NCBI GenBank assembly: GCA_014529385.2
Contig: CM043965.1
Location: 65,381,190 to 65,445,189, forward strand
DNA: 64,000 nt
Direction of reading: 5' to 3'
From: Adiantum capillus-veneris
Lineage: Eukaryota > Streptophyta > Polypodiopsida > Polypodiales > Pteridaceae
Every line of letters begins with the position of its first letter. The stretch's first letter is position 1. The notes under the pieces are model-generated. The model was not told the DNA's origin. It saw only the letters and a program-made list of their open reading frames with translations, and searched no databases. Both the position numbers and the translations under genes were made by a program. Below are positions 11,776 to 21,698 of this stretch, piece by piece.

Positions 11776-12636
11776 AAGACCTTGGGACAGCGAAACATAT
11801 ACTTGGAGTTCGTGTTACACGGCAAAGAGACAAGCACCTATTGTATTTGTCGCAAGAAAAGTACATTGAAAAGGTGCTGGACAGATTTAACAAGGCTGAA
11901 GAAAAGCCTCTTGGTGTGCCGTTACAACCATATGTTAAAATCTCCAAGGATGATTGTCCCAAGTCAAAGGAAGAAGCCAATGACATGCAAAGTGTGCCTT
12001 ATGCTTCAGTTTGTGGTTCACTTATGTATGCTATGGTTGCTACTAGGACTGACATGGAGTTGTGAGCCGGTTTATGGCTAATCCAGGCAGGTTGCATTGG
12101 GATGCAGTGAAGTCCATTATGAGGTACTTGAAAGGGACTAAAAACAAATGCCTCTGCTATGGTAAAGGACCAATGGAATTGAAGGGATTTTGTGACTCTG
12201 ACATGGTTGGTGATGTGGATACACGGAAATCCACAAGTGGCTATGTATTTACTCTTGCGGGAGATGCTGTTTCATGGTGTTCTAGATTGTAAAAGATTGT
12301 TGCATTGTCTACTACAGAGGCTGAATATATTTCAGCCACTGAGGCTTCCAAAGAAGCTATTTGGTTAGCACGCCTATGCAGTGAGTTTGGTTTGCCTGCC
12401 AAGGCACCTATGCTTGGTTGTGATAGCCAGAGTGCCATATGTCTAGCAAAGAACGCCATGTTTCATGCACGCACAAAGCATATTGATGTGCGGTATCACT
12501 TCATACGAGAAGTGCTCGAGGATGGCCTTATTACATTGGTTAAGGTCCATACATCACAAAATCCAGCCGATGCTCTCACTAAGTGCTTACCCAAAGCACG
12601 ACCTCATCTATGCATAGAGATGGTGGGAGTCACGTA
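11776..12636 (+). pseudogene. C1 reverse transcriptase end and RNase H (resumed)
   Basis: After one TSD copy the copia frame resumes: KHILGVRV region, CGSLMYAM, a one-base shift near 12060, SRFMANPG, MRYLKGT. RNase H follows: CDSDMVGD, KSTSGYVF, a TAA at 12290-12292, then LSTTEAEYISAT, CDSQSAICLAKN, HARTKHIDVRYHF and the terminal DALTKCLPK. The copia RNase H acidic residues (D, E, D) are all present. It ends at TAG 12635-12637. Confidence 0.94.
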
Positions 12637-12660
12637 GCTTAAAGGCGCCATTTATGCCTT

Positions 12661-12948
12661 TAAGTGGGAGGTTGTTGGGTTAAAGGCCTAAATAACCCCT
12701 TTTTGTACATTTTTATACTTTGTCCAAGTTCATATTGAACCTGAACACATTTTTTAAAGGTCACTTATAATAAAAGTGGGAAAACCCAAAACTCACTTAT
12801 TGAGTTTTCCCCAAAAACGTGAGCTCTCTCTCTCTCCCTCTTCTTCTGCTAGCGCTTCCTCTCCTATTGCTCTTCGCCTCCCCTCTCTGCACACACACTG
12901 CACTTCCTCGCGTGCTCTTTCACTTGCACACACCGCCGCGCGCTAATC
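12661..12948 (+). repeat. C1 PPT and partial 3' LTR
   Basis: A purine-rich TAAGTGGGAGGT tract is followed by a TG start, TGTTGGGTTAAAGGCC, at 12673. An AATAAAA-like signal (12769) and a CT-rich stretch are visible. LTR-like sequence runs to about 12948, where a G2 LTR end takes over without the G2 LTR start. The right end of the C1 LTR is therefore missing. There is no 5' LTR in the window to confirm the boundaries. Confidence 0.7.
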
Positions 12949-13042
12949 ATCGTCTTTGTGAACTGTTTTGAAGTGAATCTCGGTTGTGTCACAGTAGAAT
13001 CTTGACTTGGGGTGTCCAAGTTTGTTATAGTGGTATCAGAGC
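12949..13042 (+). repeat. G2a 5' LTR remnant and PBS
   Basis: From about 12949 the sequence matches the end of the G2a 3' LTR (TTGAAGTGAATCTC, GTGTCCAAGTTTGTTA). It ends at 13029, followed after one base by TGGTATCAGAGC (13031-13042), the classical initiator-Met tRNA PBS. Upstream LTR sequence is lost at the join to the C1 LTR. Confidence 0.88.
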
Positions 13043-13092
13043 GCGGCCGATTTTCTTCTACCAGGAAATCCGATCCTTTTTTCGCGATACCT

Positions 13093-14442
13093 ATGGATTC
13101 CAACAAGAATCAATCGACTTCTTTTGCATCTGCTAATGCGGGAGGAGATCACGAAGATGATCAAACAGAGGAAGAGTACGGGCCACCTCGGCCTACTCAG
13201 TACGAACTTGAAGAGATGGAACGTCGACAACAGGTTGACGAGTGCACAAAGCAGATGATTAAAATTGCGAAGGATCTGAAATTTGCAAAATTTTTGTCTC
13301 AGCAATCCATCGACGACACACCAAGTGGCAGAAAGCGACAAAACCACCCATCAAACTGATAATCAAAAAACCTCCCTCTCCGAGGATGTTTACAGAGCAA
13401 GAATTACAAGAGGTGGTTCATACACAGATCAGCCAGCTTTTGGACGCAAACAACAAATCCAAAAGGCAAGAGAAAAAGCACAAGAAAGGGACTGACTTCC
13501 CGGGTTATTTGGGTCGTCAATCTTCTTTTGCATCAGCAAGAAAGTAGAAGAAGTGTGTACGATTTGAAGGACTACCCAGTTCTTCTTCTTCTTCTTCTTC
13601 TTCTTCTGACAGCTCTTTTAGCTCTTCTGACTCAAGCGAGGAAGACAGAAAAGGCAAAAAGCGAAGCAAAAAGCAAAGCTTCGGAAAGGGCAAGAAAAAG
13701 GCAAAGAAACCCAGTTTTCGCCCAGTTTCCAACAGTTCTACAGAGGAGTCGTCCTCTGACAGTTCGGACTCCAACGACCACATGTTTTATGCAAAGAAGA
13801 AGCATTATTACAGAGCCAACCAATATGACTTTCTCGAAGACAAAAGCAAGAAAGTAAAAGAATTCAAAGAAGGGGGACAGTCGATTAAATTCAAATCCTT
13901 TTCTAGGTTCCGAGATGCTCCAAGGGCTTTGGCCTTCATTCAGCAATTTGACATAGCCTTCTTTGGAGGGCATTACTTAGAGCACTCCAAGATTAGGAGG
14001 GCTACATCTTTCTTCAAAGGAAATGCTTGAACATGCTGGTCCACTCTTCTTTTGAGGAAGGAAGCTCCACTTAAATGGTTGAAATTCAAAAGGCTCTTTA
14101 TTTCTTCTTGGCTGACTCAGGAGTACGAACGGGATATACGAACCGCTTGGAATCATCTTCAGATTCTTTGGACGCTTATTGCGAGATATTTTGGAACTCT
14201 TTTCTACCAACCTCTTCATTTAAGGTCTCTTTTAAGGAACAAATTGAGCGGTTTTGTTGCGGACTCCCTACAGAGATCCGAGACTACTGCCTGGAACAAA
14301 AGTCTAATTCTATTCAAGAATTGATGGGTCATGCGAAACGGGGTTTTGCGATACGTTCGGGAAACTTGACTTACCCCACTGATGAGATCTCGACTCAGAG
14401 AACCCAACAGACCTCTCAGAATGAGAGTAGAAAGAGAAAGTT
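13093..14442 (+). pseudogene. G2a gag, N-terminal part
   Basis: The ATG at 13093 (MDSNKNQ) follows the PBS leader. The product has an acidic N-terminus with EEYGPPRPTQYE, a shift before about 13350, then a Ser/Asp/Glu-rich stretch (encoded partly by a TTC repeat at 13581-13607), a basic segment, and the conserved gag core EFKEGGQSIKF, ALAFIQQFD, HSKIRRATSF. A TGA at 14028-14030 replaces the residue after KGNA. Another shift near 14150 precedes CCGLPTEIRDYC and ELMGHAKRGFA. It is cut at 14442 by G2b; the frame continues at 20594. Confidence 0.9.
14438..14442. repeat. TSD AAGTT, left copy (G2b)
   Basis: AAGTT directly precedes the G2b LTR end at 14443 and is repeated at 20594-20598 directly after the other LTR. 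The gag codons of G2a join across it. Confidence 0.95.
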
Positions 14443-15030
14443 TGTAATAAACTTGGACACTCCAAGTCAAGATTCTACCGCGACACGATAGGAATTCACT
14501 TCAAAACAATTCACACTTCACAATTGATTCGACACGGCCCAGCGGAGTTCCGAGCCTAGAGATATTGGCCCCAAAGACTGGCGCCCCTTTCGGTATTTCT
14601 TTTTGTATTAATCTGCAACTCAAAGTACAAGGGAGTGGGAGGGTCTCACTCTCAGACTCTGAGAAGTGGGAGCCCTACCCACACATATAAAGGTTACAAG
14701 TGATGCCAAAAGCAGAGCCCCAAAAGCTTCAAAATCAAAAGCATTCTAAAAATAAAGCAACTTGTTCCCAAAAACTGCCCAATAATTTGTGTAGATTTTC
14801 AACCTTGCATTGCGTAGCCAAAAAGCAGCAATATTCCGTACGCTGTTGCCTTCGTGTAACGCGACGTAAAATGCAGAATTCCGTACAACGTGTCCGTACG
14901 ATGTTGCCACGTCAACCACTACCAGTGCGTTCTGCGGTGGAATTTTCGAGACCAGCCAGCATTTCTGGGAGTCCTTGCTACGGGAGGGGGTGTGTGTGTG
15001 TGTGTGTGTGTACGTCACTGAGTTGTGACA
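14443..15030 (-). repeat. G2b 3' LTR
   Basis: On the minus strand it starts TGTCACAACTCAG at 15030 and ends GTTTATTACA at 14443 (588 bp). A TATA-like TTTATATGTG is near 14685, and the AATAC-CGAAAGGGGCGCC motif is near 14567-14600. A GT/AC run lies at 14991-15011 near the LTR start. Confidence 0.92.
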
Positions 15031-15394
15031 TACCCCCCTCTTGAAAGCATTGTAATCGCCCTCGATTACGCCTGCAAAACAGACAGAAGCCATAAATTGT
15101 CTTAGCAGATACTAATTGTTAGTACCAACGCACTAGGAAAACACATCTAGCACAAGTACGAATCGACAGTCACCTCACACAACATCACAGGACATCACAT
15201 GACAAATCACATTCAAAATTGATTCGGATATCAGACCATGATTTATTGGCAACATATTTAGCAATCGCATTTAGATCCACTCGGGACCTCACAGATGCCC
15301 GATTGACTAATCCTTATTGCAACCATGTCTATCGAGATCATTCAAATCGAAATACTACAGTCATTTCGTCTATCAGTTCCTGCACTCAAACAAG
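15031..15394 (-). other. G2b PPT and 3' non-coding region
   Basis: On the minus strand the tract AAGAGGGGGGTA ends at 15031, just before the LTR start. Sequence to its right matches the reverse complement of the G2a 3' non-coding region (24600-24990), including the CGATTAC block and the AATCGCATTTAGATC stretch. No coding potential is visible. Confidence 0.85.
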
Positions 15395-16057
15395 TCAAGA
15401 ACAAATCAGTATCACGTTCTGGGCTCGGCTCACATGGTAAGGTGGCCGGTTCGTTGGTGTGCTTCCAGGTATCATATCAATGGTATGATCCTCAGGACGA
15501 GCGGGTGGTAACTCGCCTGGCTGGTCCTCTGAAAAGCAATCGGCATGAGTGTGGAGAAAATCTTGGCGTTCTTTATCAAGTTCGGACATATTTGTCCTAT
15601 TCTCATCATTCAACTCTTTCAAAAAGATTGAGTAAACAAGCAGACTGGATTTCATTAATTTGGAAACGGCCGAAGCCGATACAATAGGGACAGACTCGCC
15701 CTTAAGTTTCACATCAAGTACAATAGTTCGGCCCTTCTCTATAGTTAGAGTCGCTTTTCTTGCCCGATAGTCAACCACGGCGTTGTTCTTATGGTACCAG
15801 GGAATTCCCAGGAGGACATCACAACCTTCCAAGGACATTATGTAGAAGTCCTCATGCCCCAAATACCTCTGACAATGCAACCGAAGTTTGCCAATGACAG
15901 GTGTAATGGCTACGTCCCAACCGGGTGCCGCTAGAGCTGCCTCTGCTAGTGGTCCCATCCGATCGGGTGTGATCTCGAACCGCACCGCCAATTCAGGTGA
16001 AATGAAGTTGGCCTTGGCTGCTCCATCAAAGAAGATCAGGGCTTCTTGGTCTTTCAC
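15395..16057 (-). pseudogene. G2b protease and start of RT
   Basis: This minus-strand frame encodes the retroviral-type protease FFDGAAKANFISPELAVRF (the active-site triplet is DGA-like where others have DPGA or DGGA), followed by MSLEGCDVLLGIPWY and the RT N-terminal run DHTIDMIPGS and PTNRPPYHVSRAQ. Homology stops right after this, and 3' non-coding sequence follows, so RT, RNase H and integrase are deleted. Confidence 0.93.
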
Positions 16058-16624
16058 TTTGCCCCAAGCTCGGCAAAGTTATGTACTCTCGTCAATCGTG
16101 CTTGGGTCAGTGCCCATGCAATCTGGAACCAGTCTTGCTTTCATCTTGCCTTTTCGTCCACGTCCCTCAGCTGCTTTTGAAGCCTCAAGCCGGTCTTTCG
16201 GTGCCTTTTTTGGGCACTTCGAGGAGATGTGCCCCATTTCCCTGTATCCAAAGCACTTCTCCTCTTTGATGTAGAGAGCTCTCTCTCGAAGAGTGAGCTT
16301 GGGCCATACATCCTTTTGTTTCTTTTCTAGGTTGCTCTTCTTCTTTCTACTTTCATTGTTCGAAGTTTGTTCGGTCCTTTGCGTCATGATTTCATCTGTG
16401 GGGTAGGTCAAACTGCCTGAATGAATGGCAAAACCCCGTTTCGCATGACTCATCAGTTCCTGAATGGAATCTTACTTTTGCTCTAAGCAATGATCACAGA
16501 TCTCTGTACAAAGTCACAAGGTAAACCCCTCAATCTGATCTTTGAACGAGATCTTAAATAAAGAGGCTGGTAGAAAAGAGCTCCAGAATCTCTTGCAATA
16601 TGCGTCCAATGAATCTTTCTTGGT
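16058..16624 (-). pseudogene. G2b gag, C-terminal part
   Basis: Gag resumes on the left side of insertion X. It contains SFLPASLF, two stops (around 16480 and 16524), ELMSHAKRGFAIHSG, LTYPTDEI, and a damaged CCHC knuckle CFGYREMGHISSKC, in which the second cysteine is tyrosine. It then leads through LVPDCMGTDPS toward the protease. Confidence 0.9.
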
Positions 16625-17412
16625 CATCCTGTTAGGTGCAGCGGAATGAATGTTTGCGCTTTGCTCAAGATGAGTGCTCCGAACTGTGCTCAAGGTTCCT
16701 TTTGTTCTTATGGAAGGGAGAGCCTTCCGTTCTTAATGAGAGAATGCTATGATCACAAACAAAGTGAATGAACACTGTGCGTGCAAGTGTATGAGACTGA
16801 GAAATAGAGAGAGAAGAGAGATACGACACCAGAGACGTTGTAAAACCCTCCTCCGAAGGCCCCACTCTCGTCGGCGAGAGTGGTCTATTTATGATTGCAC
16901 AATCTGGTACAAATGGAATGCATGAGACTGATGCAAGTCTAGGCTATGTCGGTGATAACGACGAGGATGACGACGACGACTCTAGGGGTGAAATCTGCGG
17001 TCTTCTATCTGTTGTCCATAAAAACGTTATGGCTGAAATCTGGGACTGTTTCGGGGCGGCTGAAAACGCTGATTTGGCTGCATTTTAAGGTGCTGAAAAT
17101 GATGATCTTCTGCAATGTCTAGGGCTGAATCCGCTGCTATCCATGAATGCTGAAAACGCTGACTATCTGCTGCAGAAATGGACTGAAAACAGAAAACGCT
17201 GGTTGGCTGGTAGCGTTAGTGAAAAACGCTGGGTCTATGGGTATGCTGGCGATGAGCAAAACTGAAAACGCCAGGGTTAGGGGGAGGTGTGGTTGATGAA
17301 GCAAAACGCTAGGCTGATGCTTGAGGAAACGCCAAGGCTTGTGGGTGCTGAGGGATTCTTGCTGAGAGAGAGGGAGTACTTGCTGCCTGAGGGCCTGTTG
17401 TGCTCCTTGCTC

Positions 17413-17750
17413 ATCTGCCAAAGAGTGCTAGCTTTGGTTTGCTTATATATTTTCTTAGCAAAATTGCCCTACCTACTTTTGTTGGAAAGTCACTTAAATT
17501 AATAAGTGAAAAAATGTCAAAAATAGGGAAAATAGGCTAAAATCACTCGAAAATTCCCCTGATGGAATCGGATGGATTCTGATGGGAATGCTTATGATCA
17601 TGCTGTGTGCAACCAGAGGATATGCATCTACACTAAGTGACTGGGCATGCACGGTCAATGAATAGACCCACAAAAAGTGCCAGATCACTTCTAAATCTAG
17701 ACTGACTGGACTGACTGAGCCCTGTTCATGTTGTAGCTTGTCCACGGACA
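17413..17750. repeat. Direct repeat A' in insertion X
   Basis: ATCTGCCAAAGAGTGC to GTCCACGGACA is repeated at 18484-18820 in the same orientation with a small number of substitutions and indels. The right end carries the partial palindrome TGTCCGTGGACA. Confidence 0.9.
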
Positions 17751-18065
17751 ACTGTGTATGCAATGTAGATGAACATAGAGACGGAGTGACAACCCGTTCA
17801 TCAAACACCTGCAAACAATGAGATCGAATCTTTCTCTTATGATCTAGAGCAATCAATTGTGGCAAAACACAATGGAAATGCCCATGCTTGGTGCTGATAT
17901 TTTCATGTGCTCGTTCGGAAACAGTGTCATGCCAAGGAAGAGACATGGAATGTGACTTCCTTATATACATACTTTTCAGCTTTTCATGAAAAATCCGCAT
18001 ACATTCGTGCTCATCCATGAGAGAAGCGTGCTCAACATACAATATGTCATGCCTAGGAAAAGGGA

Positions 18066-18368
18066 TCACATAAAGATGCTGACTAAAATACAGGAAATGA
18101 TCATCCGAACACATAATACTTCCTGTGAGGGTTCTTTGGACCTAGGCTCGAGAGCCAAGATCGACCCTTCGTGATTGATCGAATCTGCAATGAGGTTAGC
18201 TTCGCTAGAAAAAGCATCAACTAACACATCATCCTTGTGAACAATCACATCTTCTTCATGCAACTCATCATGCTTGTGAGAAATCACATCTTGATCATGC
18301 AAATCATCATGCTTGTCTTTGTCATCCAAATCATCATGCTGCTCACAATCATGCAAATCCGGTGTCAT
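18066..18368 (-). CDS. His/Asp-rich repeat ORF of unknown function
   Basis: I do not recognise this 100-codon frame. Its N-terminal half repeats short units of the type HDDLHDQDV, HKHDELHEEDV and HKDDVLVD, so it is very rich in His, Asp and Glu. The second half (DSINHEGSILALEPRS) is ordinary. It lies between the two direct repeats of insertion X. It could be a metal-binding acidic repeat, a captured host fragment, or chance coding of a short DNA repeat. Confidence 0.35.
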   Translation of the reverse strand: MTPDLHDCEQHDDLDDKDKHDDLHDQDVISHKHDELHEEDVIVHKDDVLVDAFSSEANLIADSINHEGSILALEPRSKEPSQEVLCVRMIISCILVSIFM

Positions 18369-18483
18369 GCTTTGGAGAAAAAGAGACTGAGAGAGTCTCC
18401 TTCTCCTGAATCAGTGCAATCTTGTCCTGCATATTAGCAATGAGAGATGGAGAATGAACAATGTCCTCTCCATGAATGAAAAT

Positions 18484-18820
18484 ATCTGCCAAAGAGTGCT
18501 AGCTTTGGTTTGCTTATATATTTTCTTAGCAAAATTGCCCTACCTACTTTTGTTGGAAAGTCAATTAAATTAATAAGTGAAAAATGTCAAAATTAGGGAA
18601 AATAGGCTAAAAGCACTGGAAAATTCCCCTGATGGAATCTGATGGATTCCGATGGGAATGCTTCTGATCATGCTGTGTGCAACCAAAGGATATGCATCTA
18701 CACTAAGTGACTGGGCATGCATGGTCTACGAATAGACTCACAAAAAGTGTCAGATCACTTCTAAATCTAGATTGACTGGACTGACTGAACCCTGTTCATG
18801 ATGTAGCTTGTCCACGGACA
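18484..18820. repeat. Direct repeat A in insertion X
   Basis: This is the second copy of the 337-bp repeat, 26 bp from the right end of X. The two copies flank about 733 bp of unique sequence, as LTRs flank an internal region. Confidence 0.9.
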
Positions 18821-18851
18821 CATAGGGTTGGATGTGTCACGTGACACATCC

Positions 18852-19931
18852 GAAGATGGTTCCAAGCAGTTCGTATGTCACGTTCGTACTCCCGAGTCAA
18901 CCAAGAAGAAATAAAAAGCCTTTTAAATTCCAATCATTTAACTGGCGCTTTCTTGTTCAACACAAGAGTGGACCACCAAGTTCGAGCATTTCCCTTGAAG
19001 TAAGAGGTAGCCCTCCAAATCTTGGCGTGCTATTTGTAAGGTCCTCCAGAGTAATGTCCTCCAAATCTTGGAATGCTCTGAGTAATGTCCTCCAGAGATG
19101 TATAAAGGCCAAAGCCTTCGAAGCATCTCGAAATCCAGAAAACGTGTCAAATTTAATCAACTGTCCACCTTCTTTAAACTCTCGGACTTTCTTGCTTTTG
19201 TCCTCCAGAAAGTCATACTGGTTGGCTTTATAGAAATTCTTCTTCTTTGCATAGAATATGTGATCATCGGAGTCCGAATTGTCTGAAGACAAGTCCTCTG
19301 CAGAACTGTCAGAAACTGTGCGAAATGTAGGCTTCTTTGCCTTTTCCAAAGCTTTGCTTTTTGCTTCGCTTTTTCCTTGTCTGTCTTCTTCGCTCGAGTC
19401 AGAAGAGCTAGAAGAATTGTCAAAAGAAGAAGAAGAAGAATTGGATACTCCTTCAAATCTGACATGCTTTTTCTGCTTTCTTGCCAAGGCAAAAGCAGAT
19501 TGACGACCCAAACATCACGAGAAGTCAGTTCCTTTCTTCTGCTTTTTGTCGTGCTTTTCAGCTTTGTTCTGCGCGTCAAAAAGCTGAGAAATCCGTGTAT
19601 CAACCACCTCTTCTAATTCTTGCTTTGTAAACATCCTTGGAGTAGGAGGTTTCCTAAGTGCCGGTTTGAGGGATGGTTCTATGGTTTGCCGCCACTATGA
19701 GTGCACCTCGTCGAAGCCTGAAGGAGGTCTGGGTCATAAAATTTGCAAATTTCGAGTCCTTCGCAAAATTTATCATCATCTTTGTTGCATCATCAATCAA
19801 TCGTCGACCCTCCATCTCTTCAATCTCCGCCTCAGTAGGCCGAGGCCATACTCCTCGTGAGAATCTTCTTCGTGATCTCTTCCCGCATCTCCAGATGCAG
19901 AGGAAGTCGATTGATCTCTGTCTAAATCCAT
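18852..19931 (-). pseudogene. G2b gag, N-terminal part
   Basis: The minus-strand ATG at 19931 (MDLDRDQS) follows the PBS leader. Visible are PRPTEAEIEEMEGRR, ATKMMINFAKDSKF, a Ser/Asp-rich stretch, a basic segment, NQYDFLEDKSKKVREFKEGG, and FSGFRDASKALAFI. After that there is a local rearrangement near 19010-19090, where a short segment (LEDITLEDL region) is repeated. It then runs to the HLR codons at the TSD of insertion X. Confidence 0.9.
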
Positions 19932-19982
19932 AAGTGTCGCTAGAAAAAGGATCGGATTTCCCGGTAGAAGAGAAATCGGTCA

Positions 19983-20593
19983 TGCTTTGATACCACGGTA
20001 ACAAACTTGGACACTCCAAGTCAAAATTCTACCGCGACAAGACAGGAATTCACTTCAAAAGAGTTCACAGTTCAGAATTGATTCGACACGGCCCGGCAGA
20101 GTTCCGTGCCTAGAGATATTGGTCCCAAAGACTAGCGTCCCTTTTCGGTATTTCTTTTTGTATTAATTTGTAGCTCAAAGTACAAGGGAGTGGGAGGGTC
20201 TCACTCTCAGACTCTGCGTCCAGATGCTCTAAGATGTGGGAGCCCTGCCCACACTTATAAAGGTTACAAGGGATGCCAAAAGCAGGGCCCCAAAAGCTTC
20301 AAAATCAAAAGCATTCCAAAAATAAAGCAACTTGTTCCCAAAAGCTGCCCAATAATTTGTGTAGATTTTTAGCCTTGCATTGCGTAGCCAAAAAGCAGCA
20401 AAATTCCGTACGTTGCTGCCTCTGTGAAACTCGCTGTAAAATGCGGAAATCCATACAACGTGTCCGTACACTGTTGCCACATCAGCCACTGCCAGTGCGT
20501 TTTGCGGCGAAATTTCTAGGACCACAGCCAACATTTCCGGGGTCCTTGCCAAGGGAGGGTGTGTGTGTGTGTGTACGTCACTGAGTTGTGACA
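19983..20593 (-). repeat. G2b 5' LTR with PBS
   Basis: The LTR is 19997-20593 (597 bp), minus-strand start TGTCACAACTCAG, end TTTGTTACC. After one base comes the PBS TGGTATCAAAGCA (19995-19983). The AAATACCGAAAAGGG motif is at 20121-20160. A GT run lies near 20560. Its right flank is the TSD AAGTT. Confidence 0.92.
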
Positions 20594-20833
20594 AAGTTCC
20601 CAAGAAAAGAAAGACAAGGATACACGACCACGGCTCACTCTTCGAGAGAGGGCTGTTGCTACGTCAGCCACTGCCAGTGCGTTCTGCGGCGGAATTTCTA
20701 GACCAGCCAACATTTCCGGGAGTCCTTGCCAAGGGAGGATGCGTGTGTGTGTGCGCGTCACTGAGTTGTGACAAAGTTCCCAAGAAAAGAAAGACAAGGA
20801 TACACGACCATGGCTCACTCTTCGAGAGAGGGC
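20472..20833. repeat. Tandem duplication of about 180 bp across the G2b/G2a junction
   Basis: The last about 120 bp of the G2b LTR plus the first about 58 bp of resumed G2a gag (20472-20653) are repeated in tandem at 20654-20833. GAGTTGTGACAAAGTTCCC occurs at both 20583 and 20763, exactly 180 bp apart. The duplication arose after G2b inserted and breaks the G2a gag. Confidence 0.93.
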
Positions 20834-20998
20834 CAACTATATCAAAGAAGGGAAGTGTTTTGGATGCGGGGAACATGGCCACGTCTCTGCAAAGTGCCCC
20901 AAAAGGGCACAGCAAGCACAACATGAAGACAGAGTTCGACAACAGTAGAGGAACGTGGCAGAAAAGGAAAGATAAAAGCAGGACTGGTTCCAGATTGC
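20594..20998 (+). pseudogene. G2a gag, C-terminal part with zinc knuckle
   Basis: Gag resumes after G2b, is interrupted by the 180-bp duplication, and continues from 20774. The CCHC knuckle CFGCGEHGHVSAKC (about 20857-20900) is intact. Two in-frame stops follow (near 20947 and 20970) before LVPDCMGI-like codons lead into protease. Confidence 0.88.
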
Positions 20999-21698
20999 AT
21001 GGGTATTGACCCAAGCATGATTGATGAAAGTACAGAACTTTGCCAAGCTTGGGACAAAGTGGAAGATCAAGAAGCCCTGATTTTCTTTGATGGAGGAGCC
21101 AAGGCCAACTTCATTTCACCTGAATTGGCGGCGCGGCTCGAGATTACACCCAATAGGATGGGACCACCAGCAGAGGCAGTTCTAGCGGCACCTGGACCGG
21201 ACATAGCCAATACACCTGTCATTGGCAAACTTCAGCTGCATTGTCAGGGGTATTTGGGGCACAAGGACTTTTACATAATGCCCTTGGAAGGTTGTGACAT
21301 TCTCCTAGGAGTCCCTCGGTACCATAAGAACAACGCTGTGGTCGATTATCGGGCAAAGAAAGCAACTTTGACAAATGAAAAGGGCCGAAAAATTGTACTT
21401 GATGTAAAATTGAAGAGCGAGTCTGTCCCTTTTGTATCGGCTTCGGCCGTTTCCAAATTAATGAAATCCGGTCTGTTTGTTTACTTGATCTACTTGAAAG
21501 AGTTAAATCATGAACACAGAACGAATAAATATTGAACGCCAAGATTTTCTCCACACTCATGCCGATGCTTCTCTGAGGGCCTGCCAGGCGAGTTGCCACC
21601 ATCTCATCTTGAGGATTGACACTATTGATCTGATACCTGGAAGCACACCACTGAACCGGCCACCTTACCGTGTTAGCCGAGCCTAGAATGAAGAGATT
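20999..21698 (+). pseudogene. G2a protease
   Basis: This is a gypsy aspartic protease: CQAWDKVEDQEALIFFDGG, AKANFISPELAARLEI, MPLEGCDILLGV, SVPFVSASAV. It is open to TGA at 21533-21535. Shifted frames then give the pre-RT segment (PGELPP-like, PGSTPLNRPPYRVS). The active-site motif is DGGA. Confidence 0.9.

Larger units (their letters stand above)
16630..18846 (-). mobile_element. Insertion X (LTR-element derivative) in G2b gag
   Basis: This 2217-bp insertion has TG...CA ends: minus strand TGTCACGTGACA at 18846, CTAACA at 16630. The perfect 5-bp TSD is CATCC (16625-16629, 18847-18851). Removing it restores the G2b gag frame. Its minus-strand start resembles the G4 LTR start (TGTCACGTG), and both contain CTGAAAACGC-rich stretches. 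It holds two 337-bp direct repeats flanking a unique segment with a His/Asp-rich ORF. It could be a small non-autonomous LTR element with unequal deletions, or an LTR with an internal duplication. Confidence 0.8.
14443..20593 (-). mobile_element. Ty3/gypsy element G2b, inserted in G2a, opposite orientation
   Basis: Read on the minus strand: 5' LTR (20593-19997), PBS, gag, protease, start of RT, large pol deletion, 3' non-coding region, PPT, 3' LTR (15030-14443). The TSD is AAGTT. It belongs to the same family as its host G2a, so this is self-family nesting. The pol deletion removes nearly all RT, RH and INT, so it cannot be autonomous. Insertion X splits its gag. Confidence 0.94.

Noticed and set aside
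12949-13029. G2a as a clean insertion into the C1 3' LTR
   Set aside because: Only the last 80 bp of the G2a 5' LTR are present and no TSD pair is found, so the join is a deletion or recombination rather than an intact insertion boundary.
15395-16057. An intact retropepsin gene that could be a domesticated host protease
   Set aside because: It sits in register within a TSD-bounded G2b element with decayed gag upstream, and its active-site region differs from the family. Nothing suggests domestication.
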